From the NCBI RefSeq assembly GCF_043641665.1, contig NC_092190.1, positions 13,328,048-13,392,047 on the forward strand: a stretch of DNA of 64,000 bases. Direction: 5' to 3'. Positions 1 to 31,094 of this stretch are shown here, one piece after another. The notes beneath the pieces are model-generated. The model ran no database searches. It had not been told where the DNA came from and saw only the letters and a program-made list of their open reading frames with translations. The stretch comes from Enoplosus armatus. Taxonomy: Eukaryota > Chordata > Actinopteri > Centrarchiformes > Enoplosidae. The position numbers and the translations under genes were made by a program. Each line of letters begins with the position of its first letter. Position 1 is the stretch's first letter.

Positions 1-260
1 GGGCAGGTATGGCAACTTGGCTGCACAGTGAGTGCACTGACAGATGCATCAAATGCAGACAGCGCGTAATGCTGCAGGCCTGCAGAAAGAAGGATGATCA
101 ACCCTGGTGATTTGTGGGCTAACCAGATAAGATGCCATTGTTTAGGTAACAGGCTGACAAACATGGACAGCGGGGTGTGCTGCATCATTCACCGGAATAT
201 TTCATCGCCATAACAAACCGTAACACAGCCACCTGGATTATCGCGTGTGCTCAGACCCAC
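1..260 (-). other. cers6: 5' part of cers6 intron 1
   Basis: Sequence downstream of the cers6 exon 1 donor, read on the minus strand. No exon or repeat is recognisable in it. The intron continues past the left edge of the window. Confidence 0.8.
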
Positions 261-430
261 CTTTCGAAAACCAGCCGTATCATAAAGATGCAGAATGCTA
301 AAGGACACGCCAGATAGAGATCCTCGGCTTGCGGGAACGTTGCCTCATCTGTGTTTTTTAAGTCAGCCCAGGTTACATTATGGGGGAGCCAGAACCTCTC
401 GTTCCAAAACCACGCCAAGATACCGGCCAT
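261..430 (-). CDS. cers6: Ceramide synthase 6, coding exon 1 (partial gene)
   Basis: Read on the minus strand from ATG at 430, this exon encodes 56 residues plus a split codon, starting [16 protein letters not shown] and continuing through [11 protein letters not shown] and [16 protein letters not shown] to LVFE. It matches the N terminus of vertebrate ceramide synthase 6 almost residue for residue as I know that family. The exon ends in AAAG followed by the donor GTGGGT at 260, phase 2. Ceramide synthases are multipass ER membrane enzymes that N-acylate sphinganine or sphingosine; CERS6 prefers C14 to C16 acyl-CoA. This piece holds the lumenal N-terminal segment and the first membrane helix (about residues 38 to 55). 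The Hox-like and TLC (Lag1) domains lie in later exons outside the window. The neighbour stk39 is divergent. The start is chosen by the family N terminus. Confidence 0.95.
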
Positions 431-1650
431 CTCCCTGCAGCAGACACTGAGACCGGGTCGAAAGAGAAATCGATGGCCCGCTGTATCTCGGAGGTCCCTC
501 TCAGGCGATCTGACCGTGCAGACTCGGCTGATGATGAGATATCCGTGCGAGATCGCCGTCCGTCCGTTTCCCCTCAGCTATTCCAGTGTAGGGAAGTAGA
601 CTCAATCAGCTCCTCCGCAACTGATTGGTGCGTTGAAATGTCATGCAATACAAGCGGCGTACGTTATGCCGGCTCGACCTCGGCGTAATCAAGGTAAACC
701 ACGTTTTGTTCCGCACCTTTAGAGTAACACTCAACCTAACGGTGCAGGTGGGTTTCCTTGTTGAGTGACTGTGGAAGACTGACTGGCTTTTTGTTGTGTT
801 TATTTCGTTTTACACGTCTTGCTGTTATGTTACGGTAGAAATCCCACAATAACCCGCCCGTCAGGTGGTTTGTCACCTTCAATGCATTATTATTGACAAA
901 CTCGAACTGATCGTTAATCAATTTGAGTAAAACAGTGAAATTTAAGCACAATTAATACGGCAACACTTCAGCAATGGGCTTCTGGACTACACCATGATGG
1001 TTAAACCACGCCATCTATTGACACTTTTGATGTAGCAACCATTAGATATAAACCTTAGCTTGTAAAGACGAGACCTAGTATTCTTTATCTTATCTCTTTT
1101 CAGCATTTGGGGAAATAGCTTGGGGCACCTATAAAAAATATATAAGTTTATAAGTATTATATATATTTTGAAGCTGTAGTTTGTCTTTGCAATATACAGA
1201 GAGGTGTAATAAAAAAATGTCCAACCATTTATATCATATATATTATAAAGCAGTATAATTAAACAGACCCACAAACTTCAGCCTCCAAAATGACCTTAAA
1301 GTTACATCAAAACATTTTTGTTTCGCACCTTAAAACTGAAAATCATAATCGTCATTAAGAAATAACTTATTGCATGGTTGTTGTATTAAACTGCGTTGGT
1401 TTTAGCCGGTGTAACCTGGCAACTCGGTTTATGTATGATATGTGAGGACAGTACAAAACACGAGCATAAAAATATAGAGAGTTTTTTGTTTTATGTATGC
1501 AGTATGCCTAATATAATACAAAAAAAATCATGAAATGTTATTCAATATTATAATAGACACACTCCATATTTTTCCTCCTGCCAGAGCTTATATTTAAGGG
1601 TTCTGTAGTGTAAGAGTAGACACACATTATATAAAAAATATAACAAATAG

Positions 1651-1945
1651 GGCAGCAACTAATGATTATTTTCAGTATAGATGAATCGGCTGATTATTCT
1701 CTCAATTAATCAATTGGTCCATAATAAAAAGGTGAAAAAAAAGTCCAACCACAATATCCAAGAGCTCAAGATGTAATCTTCAAATTACTTTGACCTACCA
1801 ACAGTCCAAAGCCCAAAGATATTCAGTTTACTAAAACATAGGAAGCAGGAAATAGTCACATTTAAGAGGTTGGAACCAGACAGTGTTTGCTGGTTAACTT
1901 TATATCTATTGGCAAATTGATTAATCGACTAATCGTTTCATGTCT
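1651..1945 (+). repeat. Dispersed fish repeat with AATCGATTAAT-type ends (hAT-like, non-autonomous)
   Basis: Begins GCAACTAATGATTATTTTCA, has a middle containing AAAGATATTCAGTTTAC, and ends with GATTAATCGACTAATCG. I recognise this as a very common percomorph repeat with complementary AT-rich ends and no coding capacity. A second, diverged copy lies at 3307 to 3550, a short one at 54585 to 54690, and pieces near 17108 and 17470. The hAT assignment is an inference from general knowledge of such elements; membership of one family is seen directly in the shared blocks. Confidence 0.7.
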
Positions 1946-2054
1946 TATAACACATTCTCATGTACATTCAATTCTGCAGTTTTCAGTATGGAGCAATGGT
2001 GACTCCTTCATCTCCCTGTCGTCATACGCTAGAAGACGATATGAAGATGTGATG

Positions 2055-2068
2055 GCGCCATCTACTGG
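2055..2068 (-). promoter_or_regulatory. Perfect CTCF core-consensus match
   Basis: The minus strand reads CCAGTAGATGGCGC, which fits every position of the vertebrate CTCF core CCASYAGRKGGCRS. It lies about 500 bp upstream of the stk39 ATG and between the two divergent genes, a common place for an insulator. Occupancy cannot be judged from sequence. Confidence 0.5.
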
Positions 2069-2360
2069 ACGGTGTTAGCAGCGTCACTTGCACTTCTGAC
2101 TGCATGTGACATTAAATCGTCACACATACGTGTTACTGTCTCACACAAAGCATTTGCGATGTGCTTTTACTTGATAATGACACATCAACGTCCAGACAGT
2201 ATTTTAACAAAGTAGTTGTTCAGTAAATTAACTAAAAACATAATTAATATAAGATCTGCAGCCTCTAGAACCGCCCGGCGGTCTTCTAAGATGATCAGTA
2301 GTGATTTTAATTAATGTCTTCCTGTGTGTATTGAAGTATCGTGTCACTGGTATGGTATAG

Positions 2361-2396
2361 CGTGCGCGCGTGTGTGTGTGCGCGCGCATGTGTGCG
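2361..2396. repeat. 36-bp perfect alternating pyrimidine-purine (GC/GT) tract
   Basis: Every one of 36 bases alternates pyrimidine and purine, made of CG, TG and one CA dinucleotide steps, starting at CGTGCGCGCG. Such tracts are the classic Z-DNA-prone sequence. It lies about 175 bp before the stk39 ATG, likely close to the transcription start. Confidence 0.8.
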
Positions 2397-2571
2397 GTCC
2401 GTTATTTTCCGGGTTGTGCTCATCGCTAGCGGTAGTTGCTCTGCTTCAGCCGCCAGCTGACACTTGTACAGAGGAGGTGAGGTCAAATTTGACTGTCTCT
2501 CGCTCCCCCTCTGTGTGTCCGTCTGTCTGTCTGGGAGAGAGGCTGCTAACTAGCGCAGAATCATCATCATC

Positions 2572-23136
<20,565 letters not shown>

Positions 23137-24550
23137 TGCCCTCTTCATGCCTGAAGCAGGTGAGACAGGGGAGACAGTTCAGGGCAGACAGACTGAGGAA
23201 CACACCACCACTTCCTGCAACATCTTCCCCAACACCCTTCCTGAAAACTCACTCCCCCTCCTCCCTCACCTTCCTTTCACCTTCCCTGAGGCCAAGCACC
23301 ACCACCACCCCGCCTACACCACCTTAGCACCGACTTCCCTCTCACTGTCCCCTGACCTTTAACCTTAACAACATTCCACCGCCCAGCGCCCAGAGCGGGA
23401 TCAGGATACAGCCCAGGAACCTAAAGATGTACTCAGGTGGTGACATAAGGTGATTAAGATGTAGCTTTGAATGTTTTATTTATTTTTTTCTTTACTCTTT
23501 TTTTTTTTTTTTTTACATCACATTACCTTTGTGTTCGGCAAAGCTCTCATTATTTATTGAAATGAGGAGGTATTTTCATTTTGTTTCTCGCACTGTTTTG
23601 TTGCCACAGTGAAAACAAATTTGCTTTGACTTGCATCTCACAAACACATTCATTTGTGATGTGAACATTTAGTTAATTTATGGGGAAAAGCACATTTTCA
23701 TAATAACATAATGAATGTCTTAAAAGAGAATGAATTGTATTTCTGTGTCAAGAAAGACCTGTTTTACATTGACAAGAAGGGACCCATTTGCTTGAGTGTG
23801 CAGAAAACAAAATGAGACCTGGATGCTACTGTGTATAATTTGCTGCTCTCGACAGTGCTAATGCTTCAAAATGTTAGAGGTGCCTTGTTCATTTTTCTGT
23901 GCCTAAGAAAGTAGACAATGAGTGAGACCACATAAAGAGCAGAGCCTGCTGATTACCATTTCACCAATGTATTACTCCAGCAATGACACAATTCAAGTTA
24001 CTTAATGAGACAAGCTACAATGCACTTTTGGGCTGAGTGTGTGCACCCGACAAGCAGATGCTTAGCCCCTGGAGACAAGTTAACTTGTGTGCTTTTGTCA
24101 TCCGACAAATAAAACATAACACAACCTGTAGTCATGTAATCTGCTCTGGTTGACGTGTATTCAGATGCCAGGTTAACAGACAAAACCACAACAGTTTAAT
24201 TTTCTTGCTCTGTCCTGCTGCACTACAAAGCCTTTTGTTCCCAAAAAATATAGCAGTTTCTAAAATGCAGTGTATGACAATGCATCTGAGGACGAAACCA
24301 AAAGGCAACTATTGAAAGGGTGATGAGCCATTTGTTTGTCCAAACAAGTCCAGTAGCTCTAAATTATTTTTAAGTATTGAGGTGGTAAATATTAACTTCT
24401 AACTAAATTCTTTATTATTAAGTAATTTATTGTGTTTTCTATGTACAGTATGTGTACCATTTCAGCATATTACCCCTGTTCCCTCTCTGTAATCAGCTGA
24501 TGTCAAATTTCTGACAAAGAGCAACAATAAAGAATTGCTATTATTTAAAA
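23137..24550 (+). other. stk39: stk39 3' UTR (predicted)
   Basis: From the stop at 23136 to just past an AATAAA at 24526-24531 that is followed by a GGTGTGG stretch. An earlier AATAAA is at 24108-24113. Contains a CCACCACC-rich segment (23205-23330) and an 18-base T run near 23497. The exact 3' end is an inference. Confidence 0.6.
24526..24531 (+). other. stk39: Likely stk39 polyadenylation signal AATAAA
   Basis: Canonical AATAAA in AACAATAAAGAATTGC with a GT-rich element 20 bases later; it is the last strong signal before repeat-derived intergenic DNA begins at 24747. Confidence 0.55.
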
Positions 24551-24746
24551 AAGGTGTGGAGTATTTACTATGACAGTATCATAACATCCTCAATTATAAC
24601 TTGATACCACCTCCACTAAAACTTTAGATATCTGAAGATTGATGATTTTGAGGAAGTTTGATTTAGTAGATATTTGCTACAAAAGGCCAATTCACAACTG
24701 TAATTTTTCCTAGTGGCATTTTGCTACTGCATGGACTATGGTCCAT

Positions 24747-24900
24747 TCAAGTCAAGTCAGTTTTATTTATATAGCTCAATATCACAAATCACAAATTTGC
24801 CTCAAGGGGTTTCACAATCGGTACAGCATTTGACAGTCTGTCCTCTCCAAAAAAAACTCCTTTAACAGGGAAAAATGGAAGACAACTCAAGAAGACCAAC
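24747..24900 (+). repeat. Dispersed fish repeat (TCAGTTTTATTTATATAGC type)
   Basis: Contains AGTTTTATTTATATAGCTCA, AATATCACAAATC, CAAATTTGCCTCAAGGGGTT and the AAAACTCC..ACAGGG tail, the order of a very abundant percomorph interspersed repeat that I recognise. Non-coding. Confidence 0.7.
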
Positions 24901-26364
24901 AGAGCAGGGATCTCTCTTACAGAAAGTACAGACATGCAATAGATGTTACCTACAGAAAAATCATGAGCCGTAAAGGGTGAGCAGCTGACAGACGGCTGCT
25001 TTTGAGCACGTTTGGCTACATTGTCAAAAAGAAATCAAACATTGTGTTTTTTACTACTTAAATAGCTTTAAAGTGAGACTATGTTTGAAAAAAACTTCCT
25101 CTTACAAGTGAAAAGTTGAATTAATGAGAAATAAAATGCACCATTGCTCAGTTCAATACACTCAGGGGTTTTGTTGCTACAGGCTTATTTGGTATGATCA
25201 GTAGCTTATGGTAGCTAATTCTTGTCTCTACTTGTGATACTGTTAAATTATGTTTAATTGTTTACTCTTATCCTCTAATTTCAAATCTGTCGTTGTTGAG
25301 GAAGTTACATAGGTTTGCTTTAAATGGCTAAATAGTTTTAAATAATCCCTTATGGGACCACAGTAAAACAACCTGCTCTTTAAATACAAACACAACACTC
25401 GACACAAAAACGAAACTTTAATAAACCTAAAGCAACCCTCTGCAAATCTATAACAGGCAACGCGAATCAGGCAACAAGTAAAAGCAGTAATATAACTTTA
25501 ATTATTCAAGTATTTGTTTTTTAATATAAAAAACATATAATATATAACAACAACCCCTTGCGGGATAGATGCTTTCACAGTAAATGTCACGTTAGCTTAT
25601 AATACTACAAAACCTTTGAAAAAAAAAAAGAAATGAAAATTTGGCCAGAAAAGCAACGTTTTCTGAAAAACACAAACTTTTCCATGATGTCAGTAGCAGT
25701 GCTTCAGTAATCACCGATTCGCCAGATACATGTGATAATACATCCAGTCTGTAATGGTCTTAGCTACAGTTAAACTCATACTTGCACGACATGGTACTGT
25801 ATTTCTCTTAATGTGCGGAGGAGTTGATAAGCTGAAATTGCTGCTGACGTAAAGCATACATAACCAAGAGCAGCAGCTGGAGCAATGAGGAGCCGGTAGC
25901 TGAGACACACAATTACCTCAAGTATGAAAATGTCAAAGAGGAGGAAAAACAAAATGCATCTAAAAAAACAAACAAACATACATCTGATTTTTTCAGAGAG
26001 AAGAGGCAGTGAAATGATGACAATATGTAAACAAAAACATCAGGCATATTCATAACAGAAAAGGAGCACCAGCGAATTCAGTTTAATAATTACCATTGCT
26101 AGAGACCAGTGATTGAAAAATGTCAAATTATCTTTCAAGTTGGTCTGTTCGGAGACTGATAATATACTGCAGCTTATTTTCAGCTTTGTATCTGTGTTCA
26201 TGATAAAGAAAAAGGGGAGAGCAGCATCAGTGAAGATTTATCTCAACAGACGACCTGGTTTGTTGTTGGATAAGATTTGCATTCTCATTGTTCAGGAACT
26301 CTTCTTTCATTTGTAAATAATACTTTTAAAATGTATAATATCATAGATGTAATATAGTAAATTG

Positions 26365-26530
26365 GTACTTTATTGATTCCTGCACAGATATGCACTCCTG
26401 CAGGAAGATCAGGGTGCTAAGTCAGCAGCCTGGCAGCGGGTAGAGATTCAGTGTCTTGCTCAAGGACACTTTCGCAGGGCAGAAGGTTGTCAGAGCAAGG
26501 CCTTGAACAAAGGTCGTCTGGTTAAAACAC
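26365..26530. repeat. Dispersed fish repeat (AGTGTCTTGCTCAAGGACAC type)
   Basis: Carries TTTATTGATTCC, GTAGAGATTCAGTGTCTTGC and CTCAAGGACACTTT, a motif order common in fish interspersed repeats. It may form part of the b3galt1 3' UTR. Confidence 0.5.
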
Positions 26531-26863
26531 CGTCACGCTGCTTAATGCTTAACGCTGATTGACTTAATGCTTATAAAGAATAGTCTGCTTAAATGGAATA
26601 CATGAACTAAATTGCTTTCAGTAACAACACCACATTTTAATTATGCATGAGAATACGCGCTTTACAAGCCTCGTGCATTCATTAACAATCATGGAGGTGT
26701 AATCAGCAGAAATAGACATATATGGATGTTAATGAAAACATCTGTCATGATATAGAGCCTTGCAGAAGCCCTCAATGTTTTTACATTACTCGGTGTGATG
26801 ACATTTGAAAAGGAGAAAAAGGCAAAAAGAAAAAAAGTTGTTGTTCAGTGGTCCTCATGTCCC

Positions 26864-27850
26864 CTAACATCTCAGGTGCTTCTTGCTGGACATGTCATTC
26901 CAAATGCGGTGCATCTCCTCCGGGGAGATCTGGTGCACCGTGATAACCCGTCTGTACCTGCACAGACTGTAGGCCATTTTCCAGTGATTAAAACCACTGT
27001 TCTGATACGGGTGTATACCCAGCTTTCGCAAACACAGTCCCACATACACATCCTCCAGGTGCAACAGTCTTGTGTGTAATGACGTCTTGTAGATTAGCTC
27101 AGCCACATCCGCTGAGAACACGTAGCCAGTGCCCGAGCAGAAAGGTGGGTATTTACTCTCAGGATACAAGTCCCTCGACATGTACCACTTACTGCGCATA
27201 TCCCTTATGGGACCACCATTTATAACGTAGCCGGTAAAATATCTCCTTCTTGGCTTGGTGGTGGGCTTCAGGAGCTTGTAGATCAGATTGTCCATGTTGA
27301 CAAAGATGTCACTGTCTGTCTTCATGATGTACTGCGCTTTGGGGCAGAAGGTAGCCACCCAGCGCATGCCCATCATGGTCTTGAGGGTGAGGTTGTGGTA
27401 GGAATCAATAAAGTCCTCCACCACGATGTCATGGAAGATCTGGCTCTCCTGCTCCACCATCTGGTTCAGGACGGCGTCCGTGTTCTTGCCCAGCAGAAAG
27501 ATGGTGAGGATGCGGATGTCGCCAAAGGTGCTCTCATCCCCCCAGGTCTCCCGGATGGCCTGCCGCGCATCGAACTCCTTGTGCGTGGTGCTTATGAGGA
27601 TGACTAGGAAGGGAGCGACGCTCTCGCACTTCTTCGGCTCGCTGATGACAAATTCAAAGGCATGTGGGTTAAGGGGGCGGGTGCGGATGTTGTCGAAGGT
27701 GATGTTTTTGTGGGGTTTCACAGTCTTACGTATAGGCACGGACATGTGGCCGACATAAGTGGTTGTCGGGCGAGATATGCTCAAGTACCACAGAGCGCTC
27801 GCCCAGCACACCACTGTCAACAGGTATAAACATGACACTTTTGAAGGCAT
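26864..27850 (-). CDS. b3galt1: Beta-1,3-galactosyltransferase 1 (GT31 family)
   Basis: Complete 328-residue single-exon coding region, close to the 326 residues of human B3GALT1. Type II Golgi membrane protein: short cytoplasmic MPSKVS, membrane anchor about 7-25 (CLYLLTVVCWASALWYLSI), stem to about 75, then the GT31 catalytic domain. Visible motifs are RQAIRETWG 96-104, DxD motif DSD 179-181 in KTDSDIFVN, YFTGYVINGGPIRD 204-217, CSGTGYVFS 238-246 and EDVYVGLCLRKLGIHP 266-281. Glycosylation sequons are NIT at 49 and NLT at 153. The C-terminal half is nearly identical to mammals. The family transfers galactose from UDP-galactose in beta-1,3 linkage to terminal GlcNAc (type 1 chains). The start is the first residue of the conserved N terminus; the stem has the only notable divergence. 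Confidence 0.97.
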   Translation of the reverse strand: MPSKVSCLYLLTVVCWASALWYLSISRPTTTYVGHMSVPIRKTVKPHKNITFDNIRTRPLNPHAFEFVISEPKKCESVAPFLVILISTTHKEFDARQAIRETWGDESTFGDIRILTIFLLGKNTDAVLNQMVEQESQIFHDIVVEDFIDSYHNLTLKTMMGMRWVATFCPKAQYIMKTDSDIFVNMDNLIYKLLKPTTKPRRRYFTGYVINGGPIRDMRSKWYMSRDLYPESKYPPFCSGTGYVFSADVAELIYKTSLHTRLLHLEDVYVGLCLRKLGIHPYQNSGFNHWKMAYSLCRYRRVITVHQISPEEMHRIWNDMSSKKHLRC

Positions 27851-27963
27851 TATGCTGCATTTAGGTGTATTTTGATGAGCTGGATCTTATAAGGCTTTCT
27901 TTCCATTAGCAATGTTTCACCCAGTGAGGCAGCATGAAGCTGCTCCAGCGGGCAGTTTGACAT
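27850..27963 (-). promoter_or_regulatory. 37-codon uORF ending TAATG on the b3galt1 start
   Basis: ATG at 27963, 37 codons (MSNCPLEQLHAASLG...), stop TAA at 27852-27850. The last A of the stop is the first A of the b3galt1 ATG, giving TAATG. It is in a different frame from b3galt1. This geometry would force reinitiation or leaky scanning. Confidence 0.7.
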
Positions 27964-28047
27964 TAATTGTCAGTAATGGTTTACTTTAGAGAGAAGCGTA
28001 TGGACGTCCAGTTTCTCTTGGTGACACTGCCGCTTCTCCATTTACAT
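27851..28047 (-). other. b3galt1: b3galt1 5' UTR portion of the coding exon
   Basis: 197 nt between a strong acceptor and the ATG. It contains three upstream AUGs: ATGTAA at its first base, a 23-codon uORF, and a 37-codon uORF ending on the main start. Mammalian B3GALT1 likewise has its coding region in one exon preceded by non-coding exons. Confidence 0.75.
27970..28041 (-). promoter_or_regulatory. 23-codon uORF in the b3galt1 leader
   Basis: ATG at 28041 with A at -3 and G at +4 (AAATGG), peptide starts MEKRQCHQEKLD, stop TGA at 27972-27970. It directly follows a minimal start-stop element ATGTAA at 28047-28042. Confidence 0.65.
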
Positions 28048-28080
28048 CTGAAAGAGAGAGAGTGAGAGAAATGGAACATT
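28048..28080 (-). other. b3galt1: Splice acceptor before the b3galt1 coding exon
   Basis: On the minus strand the sequence is a long CT tract (TTTCTCTCACTCTCTCTCTT) ending CAG at 28050-28048. This is a near-ideal polypyrimidine tract and acceptor, so the coding exon begins at 28047. Confidence 0.75.
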
Positions 28081-28849
28081 AATACAAAAGGGTTAGGGTT
28101 AGACAGGCGCTAAAAATATATTTTTGAATAAATCATGAGAGAAACCAGTTTTTTTAGATCCAATAAATTCAGCAGTGCCAACTCAAATATGAATAAAAGC
28201 CTAACCATGGACTTTGTTATCAGCAACTAAAGCAACAAGTCAAACAAATGTTGCCTAACTCTCATTTGTATACAATAAATAACTTCAAGTACTGTAGAAA
28301 CACCACAGAGAAAGTTGACACATCAAACTCCTCATTTGAGTGTTGGAGTCAAAAATCATCACAGCAAAAATCAATTTGTTTCCTTGAAGTAAATCTAGTC
28401 ACAGTATCAAAGGAAGGGACTCAGATGAAATCAATATCTAATAAATTGCCAAAGGGGTTGAAACACACGTGGGAAAGAATGTGGTGCCATCAGCCGTCTA
28501 GCATAGGTGACTCATCATCAGACGCATATTATTCATTAGTTATTATTCACTGGCAACACACACTGTGATGCAAGGATTTTCTACATACTGTGTTACAGCC
28601 TTGGTTTACAAATGGGCCAAAATCCACTCTGTGAATAATGATTTTCAATTTTGTTTTCAGTTTGCTCTCACACATTCAATGACAAACAACACAGAATACT
28701 TAATGGTTATGATCATGTAATAATGAAGCAGATTTTGGTTACGGGCAAGGAAAGCACATCACAACACAATGACATCTCGCTGATGTATTGGAGCGTTGCA
28801 AATGCCTAAAACTGCAACACATTTTCCTGACAATTTGCGTTTTGTTCAG

Positions 28850-29150
28850 TTTGTGGTCTCTACCAACTCTTGAGGGAAATATCTGGCTTTTTAGCAGCTA
28901 AATGCTCCATGATGTTCACCAGCTAGTTGCTTACTGTGTCTTTCTGAGCAGGTAGTGAACAGTGCGTTTATATAGAGTTTTTTTGCTCAGAACTGCTTCT
29001 TGCTGCAGCCAAAATCGACGTAATGAGAGTGGTCAGAGTGAATCAAAACAGTAAAGCTGCAGGCCGGACAGCTAAACAATGAGATGAAAGTCTCTATGAA
29101 ACTCTGTAAAGCTGAGGAGACACATTGTTATTATAAAAATATAGATTATA
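28850..29150 (-). repeat. Dispersed repeat family R, copy 2
   Basis: Its reverse complement contains CTCAGCTTTACAGAG, CATCTCATTGTTTAGCTGTC and CCTGCAGCTTTACTGTTTTG then ATTCACTCTGACCACTCTCA, matching the copies at 19444 and 51440. It is the longest of the three. Confidence 0.65.
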
Positions 29151-31066
29151 GCTGCTTCAAGTACATTACGTGAGTATGTAAAATGTTACACTCCACCAGT
29201 GGTTTTGTTTTACCGTAACAATAGATAAAGCCATCAATAACAATACTTTTCAATTACCTTTTATTACTTTTGCCTGTATGTAAATGAGTTATGGATTTTG
29301 TATCAGAACTTCACAAAAGATGTGACGACATTTTTAACATTCAGTACATAATCTTAGTGCACAGGTTGACATTTCACAGTAGCAGACAAATGCCCTTTTA
29401 AACTCAAACCAAAAGCAAAAAAAAAAAAGAAAAACGGTTACAAGCTCTCTTGTTCTGTGGCTCAAAAGAGATGTGGGGTTGGCAGCATTCTGCATGACAG
29501 CGTGATATGGTGGCACAAAGGGAACACCGTGCCATGATAAGCTCTCCCCCTGGGGTGAGTTTTTCCCCCCGGTTTGTTCAAATACTGTCTGCCTGTTACT
29601 GAGCTGACAGAAATTTGGCATGTCTAGTTTTTGGGCAGTGGTTCTGCAGCGTGGACACTGAAATGGCATTTGTTTGTGCTTTTTGCGCAGGTGGCTGAGC
29701 AGCCACGGTACATGGTAGCATGTAGATCATGAATCCTGTCTTTTGAAGCTCTCCTGACTTTTCTTTTCAGGGAAGGCAGATCAGATGACACACTTCACAG
29801 GAGAATGGCCATAATGCAATACAACTCTACATTTCCATCTTCAAAGCTGGAGAGTAGCAAAACCCTGTCTGAAATGCAACCATAATGACTTGATTTGAAT
29901 TTCATATAAAACTGCAGCTAACTGCACCCACATTATATACCAAGGTACGTTGTTAGACTGAAAGACATGACATTAACAACAAAGGATACATACATGCTTT
30001 GAAAAAAAAATGCCTTCTTCTTTGCAGGAGGCAATCTGTCACATTCATTTTGCTGGACTTTTATGCCTGTGGACTATGAGACATATACCTTTTCATCTTG
30101 CGCTGTGACTACATCTATACAGTTTATTTGGTGTCAGTTTGACAATAGATTTTAGAGCAGCAGATTATCAGTCTGAGGCTGCCTTACAAATTCTGTTACT
30201 TCTCAGTTTATTTTGTACTGAGCCCTTTTCCCCAGAGTCTTTCAGCAAAACTCCTGTGTTGAGAGTATTTGCTCATAATATCAGACTTCTCCTCCTCTTC
30301 TGAAATTACTGTTAGATCTCATAGGATTTAGAGGAGCAAACAATCGTTCTCTTTAACAACACTACTCAGATGTGAAAAACACACAGAGATGCCAATATTT
30401 TCTAATACCGGGTTGGGGTGGGGAGTGGGGGGGGTTGTTTGCTCCAAGGTTAGTAATAGTGAAAACAGAAATCTACACAAAGGCAAGGCATTGACTGTAT
30501 GTGCATGTTCACATGTTCAAATACACAATAACCAGGGCCAGCTGGCAGCAAGCAGTCACTGTGTCCCACATTGTCTCCCGTTGGAATCTCACTTTCTGAA
30601 CTGAAGCAAAAAATATTGACAGAAGTGAGGCAATGTTTGTGTGACAGTTAATTTAGCTGCCAGTCTGTAAAACATAACCTCCAGTGGCTTTTCAGAACAA
30701 ACATTTCTAAGCTGGTCTGGGTCTCTCATGCGCACACACACACCACCAGATTAAACAGACTACTCAATTTGTCCCTGACTCTGGTTGACGTAGAGGAAAG
30801 TACATTTTACTACTTCTGAATGTCTGTTGTTAATTAGTTCAGAATGAACTGAAGATACTCCATGAGTACACAAAACTGAAGCGAGAGAAATTACACAATG
30901 TTTCTCCACAGTCTATGAACAGCTGCGAGTGTACTGACAAACCAGAGTGACAGCTCAGTACTGTCGCATATTTTTACTGTCACGCAATCAAACCAAACGA
31001 TGAGTCACTGGTCTGTGTGATTATATTGATCATGATGATTGTGCATCATTCAGTGCATCACTTTAA

Positions 31067-31094
31067 TGTGTGTGTGTGTGTGTGTGTGTGTGTG
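31067..31094. repeat. (TG)n microsatellite
   Basis: Uninterrupted TG dinucleotides, 14 units. Confidence 0.95.

Larger units (their letters stand above)
431..2571. promoter_or_regulatory. Divergent cers6/stk39 intergenic region
   Basis: About 2.1 kb separates the cers6 ATG (minus strand) from the stk39 ATG (plus strand), so it must hold both 5' UTRs and both promoters. Bases 431 to about 700 are CpG-rich and include an ATTGG (inverted CCAAT) near 624, as expected for the cers6 promoter side. Bases 700 to 2250 are AT-rich and contain a repeat insertion at 1651 to 1945. Bases 2360 to 2571 are again GC-rich with a pyrimidine-rich, CT-repeat leader typical of a TATA-less start region. I cannot place either transcription start exactly. 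Confidence 0.7.
24551..26863. other. stk39/b3galt1 convergent intergenic region and b3galt1 3' UTR
   Basis: Tail-to-tail region. Its right part must contain the b3galt1 3' UTR (minus strand); possible minus-strand signals are ATTAAA at 26641-26636 and AATAAA at 26374-26369. Dispersed repeats lie at 24747-24900 and about 26365-26530. The rest is AT-rich with no feature seen. Confidence 0.6.

Noticed and set aside
380..688. 102-codon plus-strand ORF, CpG-rich with good start context
   Set aside because: Its first part lies antisense to the clearly conserved cers6 exon 1 and the rest covers the cers6 leader/promoter; the peptide matches no family I know.
27395..27758. Plus-strand ORFs of 70 and 110 codons opposite b3galt1
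   Set aside because: Shadows of the b3galt1 coding sequence; no independent motif.
28088..28101. Two TTAGGG units (also TAACCC units near 8406)
   Set aside because: Too short to be an interstitial telomeric tract; likely chance.
29334..29669. 111-codon minus-strand ORF with a CPRC motif
   Set aside because: A single CxxC pair is not a zinc finger; the rest contains a poly-Phe stretch from an A-run and no conserved pattern.
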